A stretch of DNA of 64,000 bases from Arthrobacter sp. ATA002 (GCF_026898095.1 NZ_CP114015.1:930001-994000); one strand, 5' to 3'. Positions 49,089 to 60,229 are shown, counted from the stretch's first letter. Notes: generated from the letters alone by a model not told the origin. A program made the numbers and translations.

Positions 49089-51418
49089 GGACCCCGCTGT
49101 CCACCTACCGTCTCCAGATCCGCCCCTCCTTCACGCTCCACGATGCCGCCGAACTCGTGCCGTACCTCTCGGACCTGGGCGTGGACTGGGTATATCTCTC
49201 GCCCATCCTCACGGCCGAGGAGGGATCGGACCACGGGTACGACGTCGTCGACCCCTCCGCCGTGGACCCGGCGCGCGGCGGGCCGGAGGGGCTGAAGGCC
49301 CTTTCCGGCGCCGCCCACGCCGCGGGTATGGGAGTGCTGGTGGATATCGTGCCCAACCACATGGGCATCGCGACGCCGCCCACCAATCCGTGGTGGTGGT
49401 CGGTGCTGGCGCAGGGCCGGCAATCACGGTATGCGGAAGCGTTCGACATCGACTGGGACGCCGGCAACGGGAAGCTTCGCCTGCCCGTGCTGGGGGACGG
49501 AGACAACGAGCTGGCCGAGCTGAAGCTGGCCGGCGGTGAACTGCACTACTACGGACACCGCTTCCCGGTAGCCGAAGGCACCGCCGGAGACAGCGACTCC
49601 GCGCAGGACGTCCATGCCCGCCAGCACTATGAACTGGTGAACTGGCGCCGCGCGGACAGCGAGCTGAACTATCGGCGTTTCTTCGGCGTCAACACCCTCG
49701 CCGGTATCCGGGTGGAGGAACCCTGGGTCTTTGAGGAGTCCCATGCCGAAATCAAGCGCTGGTTTGATGAAGGGCTTGTGGACGGACTGCGGATCGACCA
49801 CCCGGACGGCCTGGCAGACCCCAAGGGCTACCTGGCCCGGCTCCGTGAACTGACCGGCGGGGCATACATCCTGGTCGAGAAAATTCTGGAGCCGGGGGAG
49901 GCCCTGCCCGGGACTGGGAAACCGAAGGCACCACCGGATATGACGCGCTCGCCGACATCGACCGGCTCTTTGTCGATCCGGAGGGCATGAAGCCGCTCAC
50001 CGATCTCGTGCCCACGGAAGCCTTTGGCCACATGATCCACGGCACCAAACGGACCATCGCCGACCAGCTGCTGAACTCGGAAGTGCAGCGGCTGGTCCGC
50101 CTGCTGCCCGGCGACAGCGGACTGGATGCCGGGACAGCTGCGGACGCAGTGGCTGAGCTGCTCGCGTGCTTCCCCGTGTACCGCAGTTACCTGCCCGAGG
50201 GAGCGCAGTATCTTGCCGACGCGGTAACCGCTGCCAAGGTCCAGCGCCCCGACCTGGCCGGTGCGCTGGACAAGCTGCATCCGCTCCTCAACCCGCTGTC
50301 CGCCGCCGGGGCTGATGTGCCCGGCGGAGCAGACCTGGGTGAGCTGGCCACAAGGTTCCAGCAAACGTCGGGCATGGTGATGGCCAAAGGCGTGGAAGAT
50401 ACCGCGTTCTACCGGTATGCCCGGCTGACGTCGCTCAATGAAGTCGGGGCCGACCCGGCGCACTTTGCCGTGGAACCCTACGAGCTGCACAACCGGCTTC
50501 TCCGCCGGCAGCAGGAGCAGCCTGCCGCAATGACCGCCCTGAGCACTCACGACACGAAGCGCAGCGAAGACACACGGGCCCGGATTTCTGTGCTGGCCGA
50601 AATTCCGGACGAGTGGCGGGAAGCCTTCACGGCGTTGTCCTCGCTGGCGCCGATGGGCGATCCAGCCATGGAAAACCTGCTGTGGCAGGCGATTGTCGGG
50701 GCCTGGCCGCTGAGCCGGGAACGGGCTCATGCCTACGCTGAGAAAGCATCACGGGAGGCCTCCGCCAGCACCACCTGGACAGCGCCGAACCCCGAGTTCG
50801 AAGACCGGATGCACGCGGCGGTCGACGCGGCATTCGATAACGCGGAGGTGAACGCCGTCGTCGAGTCCCTGGTCGAACGCACACGTTCCGCGGGCTATTC
50901 CAACTCGCTCTCCGCGAAGCTGCTTCAGCTGACCATGCCCGGCGTACCCGACGTTTATCAGGGAACGGAGTTTTGGGACCGTTCCCTCGTGGATCCGGAC
51001 AACCGCAGGGAAGTTGACTTCAACCTCCGGCGCGGGGTGCTGGCGTCCCTCACGGACACGGCCGAAGCCCCCGTCATCGACGAGGAAGCCGCCGCCAAGC
51101 TGCTGCTGGTGTCGCGCGCCCTGGGGCTCAAGCGCTCCCGTCCCGACCTGTTCACGGACTACCTGCCGGTTTCGGCAACGGGACCCGCAGCGGAACATGT
51201 GTTCGCTTTGACCGGGGCGGTGCCGTGGGCCTGGTGACCCGGCTGCCGCTGGGACTGGAACGCTCCGGCGGCTGGCGGGACACCGCCGTCGTCCTGCCGG
51301 CGGGGACCTACTCGGACGTCCTGACCGGCAGGGCCCACGAAGCAGCGGCGCCGTGCGGGCTGCGGATTTGTTTGGCATTTATCCGGTGGTGCTGCTGGTA
51401 CGGAAGGACAGCGAATGA
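49085..51418 (+). CDS. treY: maltooligosyl trehalose synthase TreY, three apparent 1-base deletions
   Basis: It turns the reducing end of maltooligosaccharides into a trehalose unit. Family motifs: [45 protein letters not shown] (nucleophile Asp), [11 protein letters not shown] (acid Glu) and [15 protein letters not shown]. The frame breaks at 49907-49909 (needs a [21 protein letters not shown]), at 51212-51213 (needs a [21 protein letters not shown]) and at 51342 (needs a [21 protein letters not shown]). The repaired protein has 778 residues and stops at TGA 51416-51418, overlapping treZ as ATGA. In the sequence as given, no full enzyme can be made. Confidence 0.9.
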
Positions 51419-53162
51419 AGACCGATTTCGATGTGTGGGCGCCCAAAGCCAACACCGTGACGCTCGTAGCGGACGACCGGAAGCTGTCGATGAGCCGGGG
51501 GAGAACGGCTGGTGGCATGTCCAGCACGCGGAGCTTCCCGGAGACATCGACTACGGCTACCTTATCGACGACGCCGAAACGCCGGTGCCGGATCCCCGGT
51601 CCCGCCGGCAGCCGGAAGGGGTCCATGCGCTCTCGCGCACCTTCGACCCCGACCGGTATGAATGGCACGACGGGGACTGGTCCTCGCCGGGCCTCGACGG
51701 CGGTGCGGTCTACGAGCTGCACATCGGCACGTTTACGCCCGAGGGAACATTCGATGCTGCTGCCGGCAAGCTGGACTACCTCGTGGACCTCGGCGTGCGG
51801 TACGTGGAACTGCTTCCGGTGAACGCATTCAACGGAACACACAACTGGGGATACGACGGCGTGCTCTGGTATGCCGTACAGGAAACCTACGGGGGACCGG
51901 AAGGCTATCAGCGGTTCGTGGACGCCGCCCACGAAGCCGGACTGGGCGTCATTCAGGACGTGGTCTACAACCATCTCGGACCCAGCGGAAATTACCTTCC
52001 CATGTTCGGCCCCTACCTTTCCGACGGAAAGGGCAACACCTGGGGTGACTCGGTAAACCTCGACGGGCCGCTGTCCGACGTGGTCCGCCGCTACATCCTG
52101 GACAACATTCAGATGTGGTTCCGGGACTTTCACGTGGACGGGCTGCGGCTGGACGCGGTCCATGCCCTGCACGACGAACGGGCCGTGCACATCCTGGAGG
52201 AAATGGCCGCTGAAACCGAGAACTGTGCCCGGGAACTGGGCAAGCCGCTGTTCCTCATAGCGGAGTCCGACCTCAACGACCCGCGCCTTATCACTCCCCG
52301 GGAGCTGAACGGCTACGGCCTCACCGGACAGTGGTCGGATGACTTCCACCATGCTGCCCATACCAACCTCACAGGGGAGAACGGCGGCTACTACGAAGAC
52401 TTCGATTCGCTGGCGGCCCTGGCGAAGGTGCTGCAGGACGGCTTCTTCCATGACGGTTCCTTCTCATCCTTCCGGGGCCGCACCCACGGCCGTCCGCTGA
52501 ACAAGGAGGTCGTGGGCGCCCGTCAAATGGTGACCTGCATCCAAAACCACGACCAGATCGGCAACCGTGCCGCCGGGGACCGGCTCAGCGGTTCGCTGGA
52601 CTACTCCCGGCTGGCCCTGGGAGCGGTGCTGAACCTGACGTCCCCGTTCACACCCATGATCTTCATGGGCGAAGAATTTGGTGCCTCCACACCGTGGCAG
52701 TTCTTCACCTCCCATCCTGAGCCCGAGCTGGGTAAAGCCACGGCGGAAGGCCGGCTGCGGGAGTTTGAGCGCATGGGTTGGGACCCCGCCACGGTACCCA
52801 ACCCCCAGGATCCGGCGACGTTCGCCAACTCCAAGCTGGATTGGTCGGAGGTGGACCGGGACGGGCACGCCAGGCTGCATGACCTGTACCGCCGCCTCCT
52901 GCAGCTGCGGGCCGACCGCCCGGATTTGACGGACCCCGACCTGCGCAGCGTGCACGTGGAGTTTGACGAGGTGGGGCGCTGGCTGCTCATGCGGCGCGGA
53001 GAGACTGCCGTGGCGCTCAATTTCGCCGACGCTCCCCGGGAAATACCGGTTCCGTTCGGGAGCAGGACGAAGGTGCTGCTTGAGACGGGCGCGCCGGCCG
53101 AAGTGTACGGGGATGCCCTCCAGCTGCCGCCCTACGGGGCCGCGGTCCTGGCCGCCGGATAA
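51415..53162 (+). CDS. treZ: maltooligosyl trehalose trehalohydrolase TreZ, apparent 1-base deletion
   Basis: It cuts free trehalose from the TreY product. ATG 51415 opens [20 protein letters not shown]. The frame fails at 51492, and one extra G (ATG-GAG) continues as [19 protein letters not shown]13 motifs: [23 protein letters not shown] (nucleophile Asp), LIAESDLND and [12 protein letters not shown]. The repaired length is 582 residues. It is the last gene of glgX-treY-treZ. Confidence 0.92.
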
Positions 53163-53199
53163 GCACCGCGTTGTCCGCGGCAGTGGCAAGATGTAACCC

Positions 53200-54246
53200 A
53201 TGACATACACTGCCGCGGACAACCGCTACGATTCCATGCCCTACCGCCGTGTCGGCCGCAGCGGGCTGCACCTGCCTGCAGTCTCGCTCGGCCTGTGGCA
53301 CAACTTCGGCGACGACAAGAGCTTCGAGACCCAGCGCGCCATCCTCCGCCGGGCTTTCGACCTGGGCGTCACCCACTTCGACCTCGCCAACAATTACGGT
53401 CCGCCGTACGGATCGGCTGAAACGAACTTTGGCCGCCATTTCAAGGACGATTTCCGCCCGTACCGGGACGAACTGGTCATCTCGTCCAAAGCCGGCTACG
53501 ACATGTGGCCCGGACCGTACGGCAACTGGGGATCACGCAAGTACCTGCTCGCCAGCCTGGACCAGTCGCTGGAGCGCATGGGCCTGGACTACGTGGATAT
53601 TTTCTACAGCCACCGTCCCGATCCCGAGACGCCGCTGGAGGAAACGATGGGCGCCCTGGACACCGCGGTGCGGTCCGGCCGGGCCCTTTACGCCGGCATT
53701 TCCTCCTACTCACCGGATAAGACGCTCGAAGCCGCCCGTATCCTGCGTGAAATGGGCACTCCGCTGCTGATTCACCAGCCCTCCTATTCCATGCTGAACC
53801 GCTGGGTCGAGCAGGGGGACCCAAACCTGTTTGCGGCGCTGGACGAGGCCGGAGCCGGATCCATTGCCTTCTCACCGCTGGCCCAGGGCCTGCTCACAAA
53901 CAAGTACCTCAACGGAATTCCGGAAGATTCACGCGCCGCAGCGGGCAAGTCCCTGGAACAGTCGCAGTTGTCGGAGGACAACCTCCGGCGCGTGCGTGGC
54001 CTGAATGACCTGGCCCAGTCCCGGGGGCAGAGCCTGGCGCAGATGGCGATTGCCTGGGTCCTGCGCCCGCAGTCCGGCGGCCCAGCCATCACCTCGGCAC
54101 TCGTTGGCGCCTCGAGTGTAAAGCAGCTCGAGGACAGCCTGGCGGCGGTGACCAACCTGGACTTCACCGCCGAGGAACTGTCCGCCATCGACGCCTATGC
54201 CGTCGACTCCGACATCAACCTGTGGGCCTCGGCGCTCAAAGCCTGA
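53200..54246 (+). CDS. aldo/keto reductase, YghZ-like
   Basis: This NADPH-dependent oxidoreductase resembles the YghZ/GPR group, which reduces L-glyceraldehyde-3-phosphate and methylglyoxal. The protein has 348 residues. The catalytic tetrad is visible: Asp and Tyr in DLANNYGPPYG, Lys in ISSKAGYDMW, and His in FYSHRPDPETP. The C-terminal cofactor segment is ALVGASSVKQLEDSLAAV. It starts 37 bases after treZ and ends at a hairpin. The substrate is not certain. Confidence 0.88.
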   Translation: MTYTAADNRYDSMPYRRVGRSGLHLPAVSLGLWHNFGDDKSFETQRAILRRAFDLGVTHFDLANNYGPPYGSAETNFGRHFKDDFRPYRDELVISSKAGYDMWPGPYGNWGSRKYLLASLDQSLERMGLDYVDIFYSHRPDPETPLEETMGALDTAVRSGRALYAGISSYSPDKTLEAARILREMGTPLLIHQPSYSMLNRWVEQGDPNLFAALDEAGAGSIAFSPLAQGLLTNKYLNGIPEDSRAAAGKSLEQSQLSEDNLRRVRGLNDLAQSRGQSLAQMAIAWVLRPQSGGPAITSALVGASSVKQLEDSLAAVTNLDFTAEELSAIDAYAVDSDINLWASALKA

Positions 54247-54253
54247 CCGGCAC

Positions 54254-54283
54254 GGCCGCAGCCGGTTCACCCCGGCTGCGGCC
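54254..54283 (+). terminator. terminator after the aldo/keto reductase gene
   Basis: GGCCGCAGCCGG and CCGGCTGCGGCC form a perfect 12-bp stem around TTCACC, eight bases after the stop. It separates the gene from alr. Confidence 0.75.
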
Positions 54284-54327
54284 GCCCTGTGCGCCCGAAT
54301 CACGGGGCCGCTGCCGTGAGTGAAAGA

Positions 54328-55530
54328 ATGGTTCATGTGAATGACCAACAAGCTCCTCCCGCCGCCGAACGCCAAGCCCTCATCGATTTGGCCGCCGTGC
54401 GGCACAATGTCCGCCACCTTGTTCGGCTGGCGAGCCCGGCGCGCGTAATGGCAGTCGTGAAGGCCGACGCCTACGGCCACGGTGCCGAAACGATTGCGCG
54501 CACCGCCCTGGAGGCAGGTGCATCGTGGCTCGGCGTTGCCCACATTTCGGAAGCGCTGGCCCTGCGAGACGCCGGTATTTCCGCTCCGCTCCTGGCCTGG
54601 CTGCACACCGTGGACAGTTCTTTCACTGCTGCGGTCGCAGCCGATATTGATCTTGGCCTGTCCGGCTGGGAACTGGAAAACGTAGTGGCGGCCGCCCGGG
54701 AACTCCAAATCCCGGCCCGGGTGCACCTGAAGATCGACACCGGCCTTGGCCGCAACGGTTGTCCGCCGGATCAATGGGAAGCCTTTGTCGGCCGTGCGCT
54801 GGCTTATCAGGAAGAGGGACTTCTGCGCGTCGTCGGAATCTTCTCCCATTTCTCCGTCGCCGACGAACCCGAGCGTCCCGAGACCGACGAGCAGCTCGAC
54901 AGGTTCCGTACAGCCGTTGCCGTAGCTGAGGACGCCGGCGTGGACCACGAGGTGCGGCACATCGCCAACACCCCGGCGGCACTCTCGCGCCCGGACACCC
55001 ACTTCGACATGGTGCGCGTGGGCCTGGGCTTGTACGGGCTTTCGCCCTTCCCCGGGCAGTCTCCGGCCGAACTGGGGCTGCGTCCGGCCATGACCCTCAA
55101 GACCACCATCGCCAACTGCAAGGAGGTCCGTGCCGGCCAGGGGGTGTCCTACGGCCTGCAGTACTCCACATCCGAGCCCACGACTCTGGCTCTGGTGCCC
55201 CTGGGCTACGCCGACGGCGTTCCCCGCGCGGGCACCGGCGGTCCCGTGTGGGTCGACGGCACCGTGTACCCCGTGGTTGGCCGCATCGCCATGGACCAGA
55301 TGGTCATCGACCTCAAAGCCTCCGGCATTGCGGGCACCGGCAAGGATCTCGTGGGACGGGAAGCCGTGCTGTTTGGTGGTGTCGGGATGCCCTCGGTCGA
55401 TGAATGGGCCGATGCCTGCGGCAGTATCAACTACGAGCTCATCACCCGCATCGGCTCCAGGGTGGAGCGCAAATACACGGACTCGGAAGCTGCCGAGGCC
55501 ACCGGCCTGAACGGGACGGCAGAGGCATGA
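54328..55530 (+). CDS. alr: alanine racemase
   Basis: This PLP enzyme makes D-alanine for peptidoglycan. ATG 54328 gives 400 residues; GTG 54337 is equally possible and would fit a leaderless start after AAGAAT. The PLP lysine is K45 (MAVVKADAYGHG). RVGLGLYGLSPFP and the catalytic-tyrosine region GVSYGLQYS are present. GRIAMDQMVIDL is typical. The stop overlaps tsaE (ATGA). Confidence 0.95.
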   Translation: MVHVNDQQAPPAAERQALIDLAAVRHNVRHLVRLASPARVMAVVKADAYGHGAETIARTALEAGASWLGVAHISEALALRDAGISAPLLAWLHTVDSSFTAAVAADIDLGLSGWELENVVAAARELQIPARVHLKIDTGLGRNGCPPDQWEAFVGRALAYQEEGLLRVVGIFSHFSVADEPERPETDEQLDRFRTAVAVAEDAGVDHEVRHIANTPAALSRPDTHFDMVRVGLGLYGLSPFPGQSPAELGLRPAMTLKTTIANCKEVRAGQGVSYGLQYSTSEPTTLALVPLGYADGVPRAGTGGPVWVDGTVYPVVGRIAMDQMVIDLKASGIAGTGKDLVGREAVLFGGVGMPSVDEWADACGSINYELITRIGSRVERKYTDSEAAEATGLNGTAEA

Positions 55531-56119
55531 GCGGGCAGAACGGCGGCAACGGCGTGCCCGTGTGGGAAGAAGAGATCCGCACTGCCAATCCGGACGAAAC
55601 CCAGGCGGCAGCAGAGCGGATCGGCCGCAGGCTGGAGGCCGGTGACCTGATCCTGCTGACCGGCGAGCTTGGGGCCGGAAAAACGACCTTCACCCAGGGC
55701 CTGGGCCGGGGGCTGGGGGTGCGGCCGGGCATCATTTCCCCCACCTTCGTGCTGGTGCGCATCCATCCCAGCCTCGGAGACGGGCCGAACCTGGTGCACG
55801 TGGATGCCTACCGGCTCGGCTCCAGCGGAGAGATTGACGACATCGACCTGGAGAACACCATGGACAGCTCCGTCACCGTGGTGGAGTGGGGCCGCGGATT
55901 GGTGGAGCACCTTCGGACAGCCGGCTCGAGATCACCCTGGTGCGGCCGACCGGGGCTGACACCGCCCCCAACCGGGATACCGACGGGTGGAGCTTCGACT
56001 TCGACGATGATCCTGATGAAGAGCGGAGAATTCGAATCGCCGCCTACGGTCCCCGATGGCAGGAAACTCCCCTGCGGCCCGCCGGGCCCGCGGATGGTGC
56101 CGCGCCGGCGGAGACGTAA
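55527..56119 (+). CDS. tsaE: tRNA t6A ATPase TsaE, apparent 1-base deletion
   Basis: TsaE is the ATPase partner of TsaB and TsaD in t6A37 synthesis. ATG 55527 gives MSGQNGGNGVPVWEEEIRTA. The P-loop is GELGAGKTTFTQGLGRGLG, with ISPTFVLVR and HVDAYRLGS next. At CACCTT (55908-55913) the frame fails. One extra base gives SDSRLEITLVRPTGADT and an Asp/Glu-rich tail to TAA 56117-56119, 197 residues. As given, the frame runs on into tsaB and fakes a TsaE-TsaB fusion. Confidence 0.92.
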
Positions 56120-56120
56120 A

Positions 56121-56798
56121 ATGGACACCGTGCTTATTCTCTCCATTGACACCTCCGCCATCGCCAGTGCGGCACTGTTGACCGGGGAAGGGGAGATCCT
56201 GGCCGCCTTTGCCACGGAAGACACCCGTTCCCACGCCGAAGTGCTGGCTCCCGGTATCTCCAGCCTGATGGTCACCGCGGGCGTCACCTCCGCTGACCTC
56301 AACGCCGTCGTGGTGGGAACAGGGCCGGGCCCCTTCACGGGCCTGCGCTCCGGCATTGCCACCGCCCGCACCCTCGGATTCGCCTGGAACAAGCCGGTGC
56401 ACGGGGTCATGAGTCTGGACGCCATCGCCGTCGATGCCGCACTGGACGCCTGGCGGCTCGGTATCGACGAGTTTGCCGTGGCTACCGATGCCAGGCGCAA
56501 GGAAGTGTACTGGGCCCATTACCGCAGTACCGGAGGCACAGCAGAACTCCTGGCCGGCCCGTTTGTCAGCGCTCCTGCCGACGTTCCGGCACTGCCTGTC
56601 TACGGCGCTGGGGCAGGCCTCTATCCGGAAATCCTGCACGGCGTTAACGGGTTCACGGATCTGCAGCCCACGGCATCCGCACTGGGACGCACCGCCGCCG
56701 TGCGTCTGGTCCGCGGGCTGCCGCTGCTGGATACCACTCCGCTCTACCTGCGTGAATCCGATGCCAAGATTCCCGGCCCCCGAAAGCGCGCGCTGTGA
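56121..56798 (+). CDS. tsaB: tRNA t6A protein TsaB
   Basis: TsaB is an inactive TsaD relative that scaffolds the t6A complex. ATG 56121 gives 225 residues; GTG 56130 is possible. LSIDTSAIASAALL and VVVGTGPGPFTGLRSGIATA are the conserved segments. It starts one base after the repaired tsaE stop and overlaps rimI by four bases. Confidence 0.93.
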   Translation: MDTVLILSIDTSAIASAALLTGEGEILAAFATEDTRSHAEVLAPGISSLMVTAGVTSADLNAVVVGTGPGPFTGLRSGIATARTLGFAWNKPVHGVMSLDAIAVDAALDAWRLGIDEFAVATDARRKEVYWAHYRSTGGTAELLAGPFVSAPADVPALPVYGAGAGLYPEILHGVNGFTDLQPTASALGRTAAVRLVRGLPLLDTTPLYLRESDAKIPGPRKRAL

Positions 56799-57310
56799 CT
56801 GGCCCGTCCCGTCCGGACAGCTTCACCGCCATCCGGCCGATGACCTTTGACGACATTGCCGCCGTCAACGGGCTCGAGCAGGCACTGTTCCCGGTGGATG
56901 CCTGGCCGCTGCAAATGTTCTACGACGAGCTGAACCAGGCGGACACCCGTTCCTATTACGTTGCCGAGGATCCCGACGGAGATGTTGTTGGCTACGCGGG
57001 GCTGATGTGCGTGCTGCCCATTGCCGACGTGCAGACGATCGCCGTCGCGCCGGGGGCCGAGGGCGCCGGCATCGGTTCGGCGCTGCTGGAAACCCTCATT
57101 AACGAGGCGAAGCAGCGGGGAGCCGACGACGTGCTGTTGGAAGTTCGCGCCGATAATCCCCGGGCGCAGCGGCTCTACCGCTGGTTCGGGTTCGAGCAGA
57201 TCCACGTCCGGCCGCGCTATTACCGCGACGGCGCTGACGCACTCATTATGCGGCTGCCCCTTTCCGCCTGGAACGGGTCTCCGCGAGCCACAACGAAGGA
57301 CACTGAATGA
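56795..57310 (+). CDS. rimI: ribosomal protein S18-alanine N-acetyltransferase
   Basis: This GNAT-fold acetyltransferase acts on the N-terminus of S18 in E. coli. GTG 56795 gives 171 residues. The acetyl-CoA loop is [40 protein letters not shown] is the typical C-terminal segment. It lies in the standard place between tsaB and tsaD. Confidence 0.93.
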   Translation: MTGPSRPDSFTAIRPMTFDDIAAVNGLEQALFPVDAWPLQMFYDELNQADTRSYYVAEDPDGDVVGYAGLMCVLPIADVQTIAVAPGAEGAGIGSALLETLINEAKQRGADDVLLEVRADNPRAQRLYRWFGFEQIHVRPRYYRDGADALIMRLPLSAWNGSPRATTKDTE

Positions 57311-58374
57311 ACCGCACCGACCCCCTGGTGCTTGGCATCGAATCATCCTGTGACGAAACCGGCGTCGGCATTGTCCGCGGCGCCAAGCTGCTGACCAATA
57401 CGGTGTCCTCCTCCATGGAGGAGCACGTTCGCTTTGGCGGAGTCATTCCGGAAATTGCCTCCCGCGCCCATCTGGATGCGTTTGTGCCGACGCTCAGGCA
57501 GGCCCTGGACGACGCCGGAGTGACGCTTGAAGAGGTTGACGCGATCGCAGTGACGTCCGGGCCGGGGCTGGCCGGCGCCCTGATGGTCGGTGTCTGCGCC
57601 GCGAAGGCGCTCGCCGCCGCCACCGGAAAGCCGTTGTATGCCATCAACCACCTGGTGGCGCACGTGGGGGTGGGCGTGCTCGACGGCGGTGACCTGCCGG
57701 AGAACCTTGGAGCCCTGCTGGTTTCCGGAGGCCACACCGAGATCCTCCGGGTGAAGTCGCTGACGGGGGATGTTCAGTTGCTGGGGTCGACGATCGACGA
57801 CGCCGCCGGCGAGGCCTATGACAAGGTGGCCCGGATTCTCGGGCTGGGGTATCCCGGCGGTCCCGCCATCGACAAGCTCGCCCGGAGCGGCAACCCGAAG
57901 GCGGTCCGCTTTCCCCGCGGCCTGACCCAGCCCAAATACATGGGCACCGCCGAGGAACCCGGGCCCCACCGCTACGACTGGTCCTTCTCCGGGCTCAAGA
58001 CGGCCGTGGCCCGGTGCGTGGAACAGTATGAGGCCGCCGGGGAAGAGCTTCCCGTGGCCGACATCGCAGCGTCCTTCCAGGAAGCCGTGGTGGACGTCAT
58101 CACGACCAAGGCGGTTCTGGCCTGCACTGAACACGGCATCACAAACCTGCTGCTCGGCGGGGGAGTAGCCGCCAACTCCCGGCTCCGGGAGCTGACGGCG
58201 CAGCGCTGTGCGGCCAAAGGCATCACGCTGCGCGTGCCGCCAATATCCCTGTGCACGGACAACGGTGCCATGGTTGCAGCGTTGGGTGCACAGGTGGTGA
58301 TGGCGGGCGCCGAGCCTTCGGGTCTTGGCTTTGCTCCGGACCCGTCCATGCCGGTCACCAGCATCCATCTTTAG
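57307..58374 (+). CDS. tsaD: tRNA N6-threonylcarbamoyladenosine transferase
   Basis: TsaD transfers the threonylcarbamoyl group to A37 of tRNAs. The protein has 355 residues and opens [20 protein letters not shown]. Metal-site histidines lie in [25 protein letters not shown] and [14 protein letters not shown] (ATP site) are conserved. The 3' end overlaps the convergent DUF222 gene by 20 bases. Confidence 0.97.
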   Translation: MNRTDPLVLGIESSCDETGVGIVRGAKLLTNTVSSSMEEHVRFGGVIPEIASRAHLDAFVPTLRQALDDAGVTLEEVDAIAVTSGPGLAGALMVGVCAAKALAAATGKPLYAINHLVAHVGVGVLDGGDLPENLGALLVSGGHTEILRVKSLTGDVQLLGSTIDDAAGEAYDKVARILGLGYPGGPAIDKLARSGNPKAVRFPRGLTQPKYMGTAEEPGPHRYDWSFSGLKTAVARCVEQYEAAGEELPVADIAASFQEAVVDVITTKAVLACTEHGITNLLLGGGVAANSRLRELTAQRCAAKGITLRVPPISLCTDNGAMVAALGAQVVMAGAEPSGLGFAPDPSMPVTSIHL

Positions 58375-60106
58375 CGGTTCTCCGAGGGTCTGGTGGCTCT
58401 TGGGCCCGGCTGGCCCTGAAGGCCCTGCTGGTTAGGGAGGCCTTGGAACCGGGAGGCCCCGGTGCCGCAGAGGTGTAGCAGTGTCCGGTGGGAGTCACCG
58501 TTTCGACGGTGTGCCTGCTGCTGGCCGGTGTCGCTGCCGAATCTGTGCCGGCGGCGGTGGCGGAAAGGGCGTGCGTCGTCCAGCCGGGTGCTTCCTTGGC
58601 CTGGTTACAGGCCTGGCAGAGTCCCTGGATGTTCACCACGGTGGTAGGTCCGCCTTCGCGGGCGGGCTGGATGTGGTCGTAGTGGCGGATCGGGGCACCG
58701 CACCACGGGGTCCGGCAGATTTGGTCCCGGGCCGCGATCAGCCGGGCCAGCCCGTGGGGCACCAGCCGGGCACGGGAATCCATCGCCGTGAGCGCCCCCG
58801 TATCCGGGGCCACGTAGAGCCGGCGGAGCCAGGTCTCAGTCTGCGGGTCCGGCCGGCGCGGCGGGGCTGCACCCCAGGCTGGCCCGACACGTCCGGTTCC
58901 GGCCCAGCCGGAAGGACCTTGTGAATGGTCGGGACGTCCTGCCTGATCACCGGACCTGCCCTGAGCATCGAACCGGTCGTCGGGGTGAGAATCCGGGTAA
59001 GTGCCGCTTGAAGGAGGATCATCTGGTTGTGGGTCATCCGGTTCCGAGTTTGGTTCTAGGTCCGATTCCGGGTTAGGTCCGCGGATCAGGTCCCGAGCCC
59101 ACTGCGCGGGAACCATTCCATAACCAGCCAGAACCGCCGGCTCCGCCCCGTCAGGCACGAAGGACTCGGCTACGTCTGTTGGGATCCGGTCCTGCCCCTG
59201 CTCCTGGCTCTTATCTGTGTCTCTAACCTTGTCCTGGCCCTGGCCCTGGCCCTGGCCCTGGCCCTGGCCGTGGCCGTGGCCGTGGCCCTGTCGCTGGGGC
59301 AGGATGCCGTGGAGTAGGGCCTGGTCCGTCATGATCAGTTGCACCTCGATCCGGGCGTCTTCGGCCCGGGCCTGACCGGTAGCCCGCTCCACGAACGTGT
59401 CCGCCATGATCTGGCCCTTCGTCCGGGGATCCCCGGCAGCCCGCAACCGGTCCGCTTCCCGGGTCAACGCCGCATACACGCCCACCCCCTGCGCCACCGG
59501 CAGCAGAGCCGTCAGATACGTCATGGTGTCCGGAGCCGGACGGCAGGACACAAACCGCTCCGACACCGCATGCGCGGCCCGCTTGACCACCGCATGCGGA
59601 TCCAACCCGTACGACAACGACTTGATCCTCGCGATGAGTTTCCGGTCCCCGAGCTGCTCCAGCTCGGCCAGGTTCCCCGCGACCACCTCGTCGACTTTTT
59701 GCCGGTCCGCCAGGGTCAGGCACGCTGTTTCCCGGACCAGGAGCATCGCCCGCCACTCACTAATCACCCCCAGGGTCAGGGCGTGCAGGGTGTGGGGCAT
59801 TTCCGTGGTCAGGATCCGCGCCAACCCCAGCAACCGGGTCCCGTGATGCGGGGATTCCCGGCGGGCCAGCGCGATCTGCGCCGCGACGCCGCGGCCCAGC
59901 TGTTCCTTCTTCACCCCGGCAGCGGCCTGCGCGCGGCGGGTCGCGGCGTCGAAGATGGCGGCGGCCTGGGCCTGGGCCGCGGACGCGGCGGCTTTCAGCT
60001 CCTCCAGAGCACGGATTTGGTCAATCAACCCGGCGAGAAGTTCGGCTTCTGCTGGGACAGGCGCAGTAGGGCTGACGGCTCGGTGACTCTGCAGCGATTC
60101 GTACAT
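58355..60106 (-). CDS. DUF222/HNH endonuclease family protein
   Basis: This is a member of the 13E12-type group with an N-terminal DUF222 region and a C-terminal HNH nuclease-like domain; these are common multi-copy genes in actinobacteria, often linked to mobile DNA. ATG 60106 gives 583 residues; GTG 60133 adds nine residues. The DUF222 part spans about residues 15-280. A (GH)3(GQ)6 run and an acidic Pro/Asp stretch follow. The nuclease motif is [20 protein letters not shown] with [11 protein letters not shown]. The function is not established. Confidence 0.85.
   Translation of the reverse strand: MYESLQSHRAVSPTAPVPAEAELLAGLIDQIRALEELKAAASAAQAQAAAIFDAATRRAQAAAGVKKEQLGRGVAAQIALARRESPHHGTRLLGLARILTTEMPHTLHALTLGVISEWRAMLLVRETACLTLADRQKVDEVVAGNLAELEQLGDRKLIARIKSLSYGLDPHAVVKRAAHAVSERFVSCRPAPDTMTYLTALLPVAQGVGVYAALTREADRLRAAGDPRTKGQIMADTFVERATGQARAEDARIEVQLIMTDQALLHGILPQRQGHGHGHGQGQGQGQGQGQDKVRDTDKSQEQGQDRIPTDVAESFVPDGAEPAVLAGYGMVPAQWARDLIRGPNPESDLEPNSEPDDPQPDDPPSSGTYPDSHPDDRFDAQGRSGDQAGRPDHSQGPSGWAGTGRVGPAWGAAPPRRPDPQTETWLRRLYVAPDTGALTAMDSRARLVPHGLARLIAARDQICRTPWCGAPIRHYDHIQPAREGGPTTVVNIQGLCQACNQAKEAPGWTTHALSATAAGTDSAATPASSRHTVETVTPTGHCYTSAAPGPPGSKASLTSRAFRASRAQEPPDPRRTAKDGCW
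59234..59287 (-). repeat. nine 6-bp tandem repeats inside the DUF222 gene
   Basis: Six CTGGCC and three GTGGCC units (plus strand) encode Gly-Gln and Gly-His pairs. Changes in copy number would keep the frame. Confidence 0.9.
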
Positions 60107-60113
60107 GTGTTCT

Positions 60114-60119
60114 ATGTTA
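60114..60119 (-). promoter_or_regulatory. -10 box for the DUF222 gene
   Basis: On the minus strand TAACAT is followed by seven bases and ATG 60106. This supports the shorter start as a leaderless gene. No good -35 is visible. Confidence 0.35.
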
Positions 60120-60229
60120 GTAACGCATGTCACAGAATGGACGGTTTGTCGCTACGGGACAAATACTCGACTGCCGCGAACTGCCACCGGTCCGCACGGC
60201 AGAAACCCGCCGCCGTCGTCCCCGCGGTC

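Noticed and set aside
58355-60106. DUF222/HNH gene as part of an active mobile element
   Set aside because: No terminal repeats, integrase or transposase lie nearby; the family is common as stand-alone genes.
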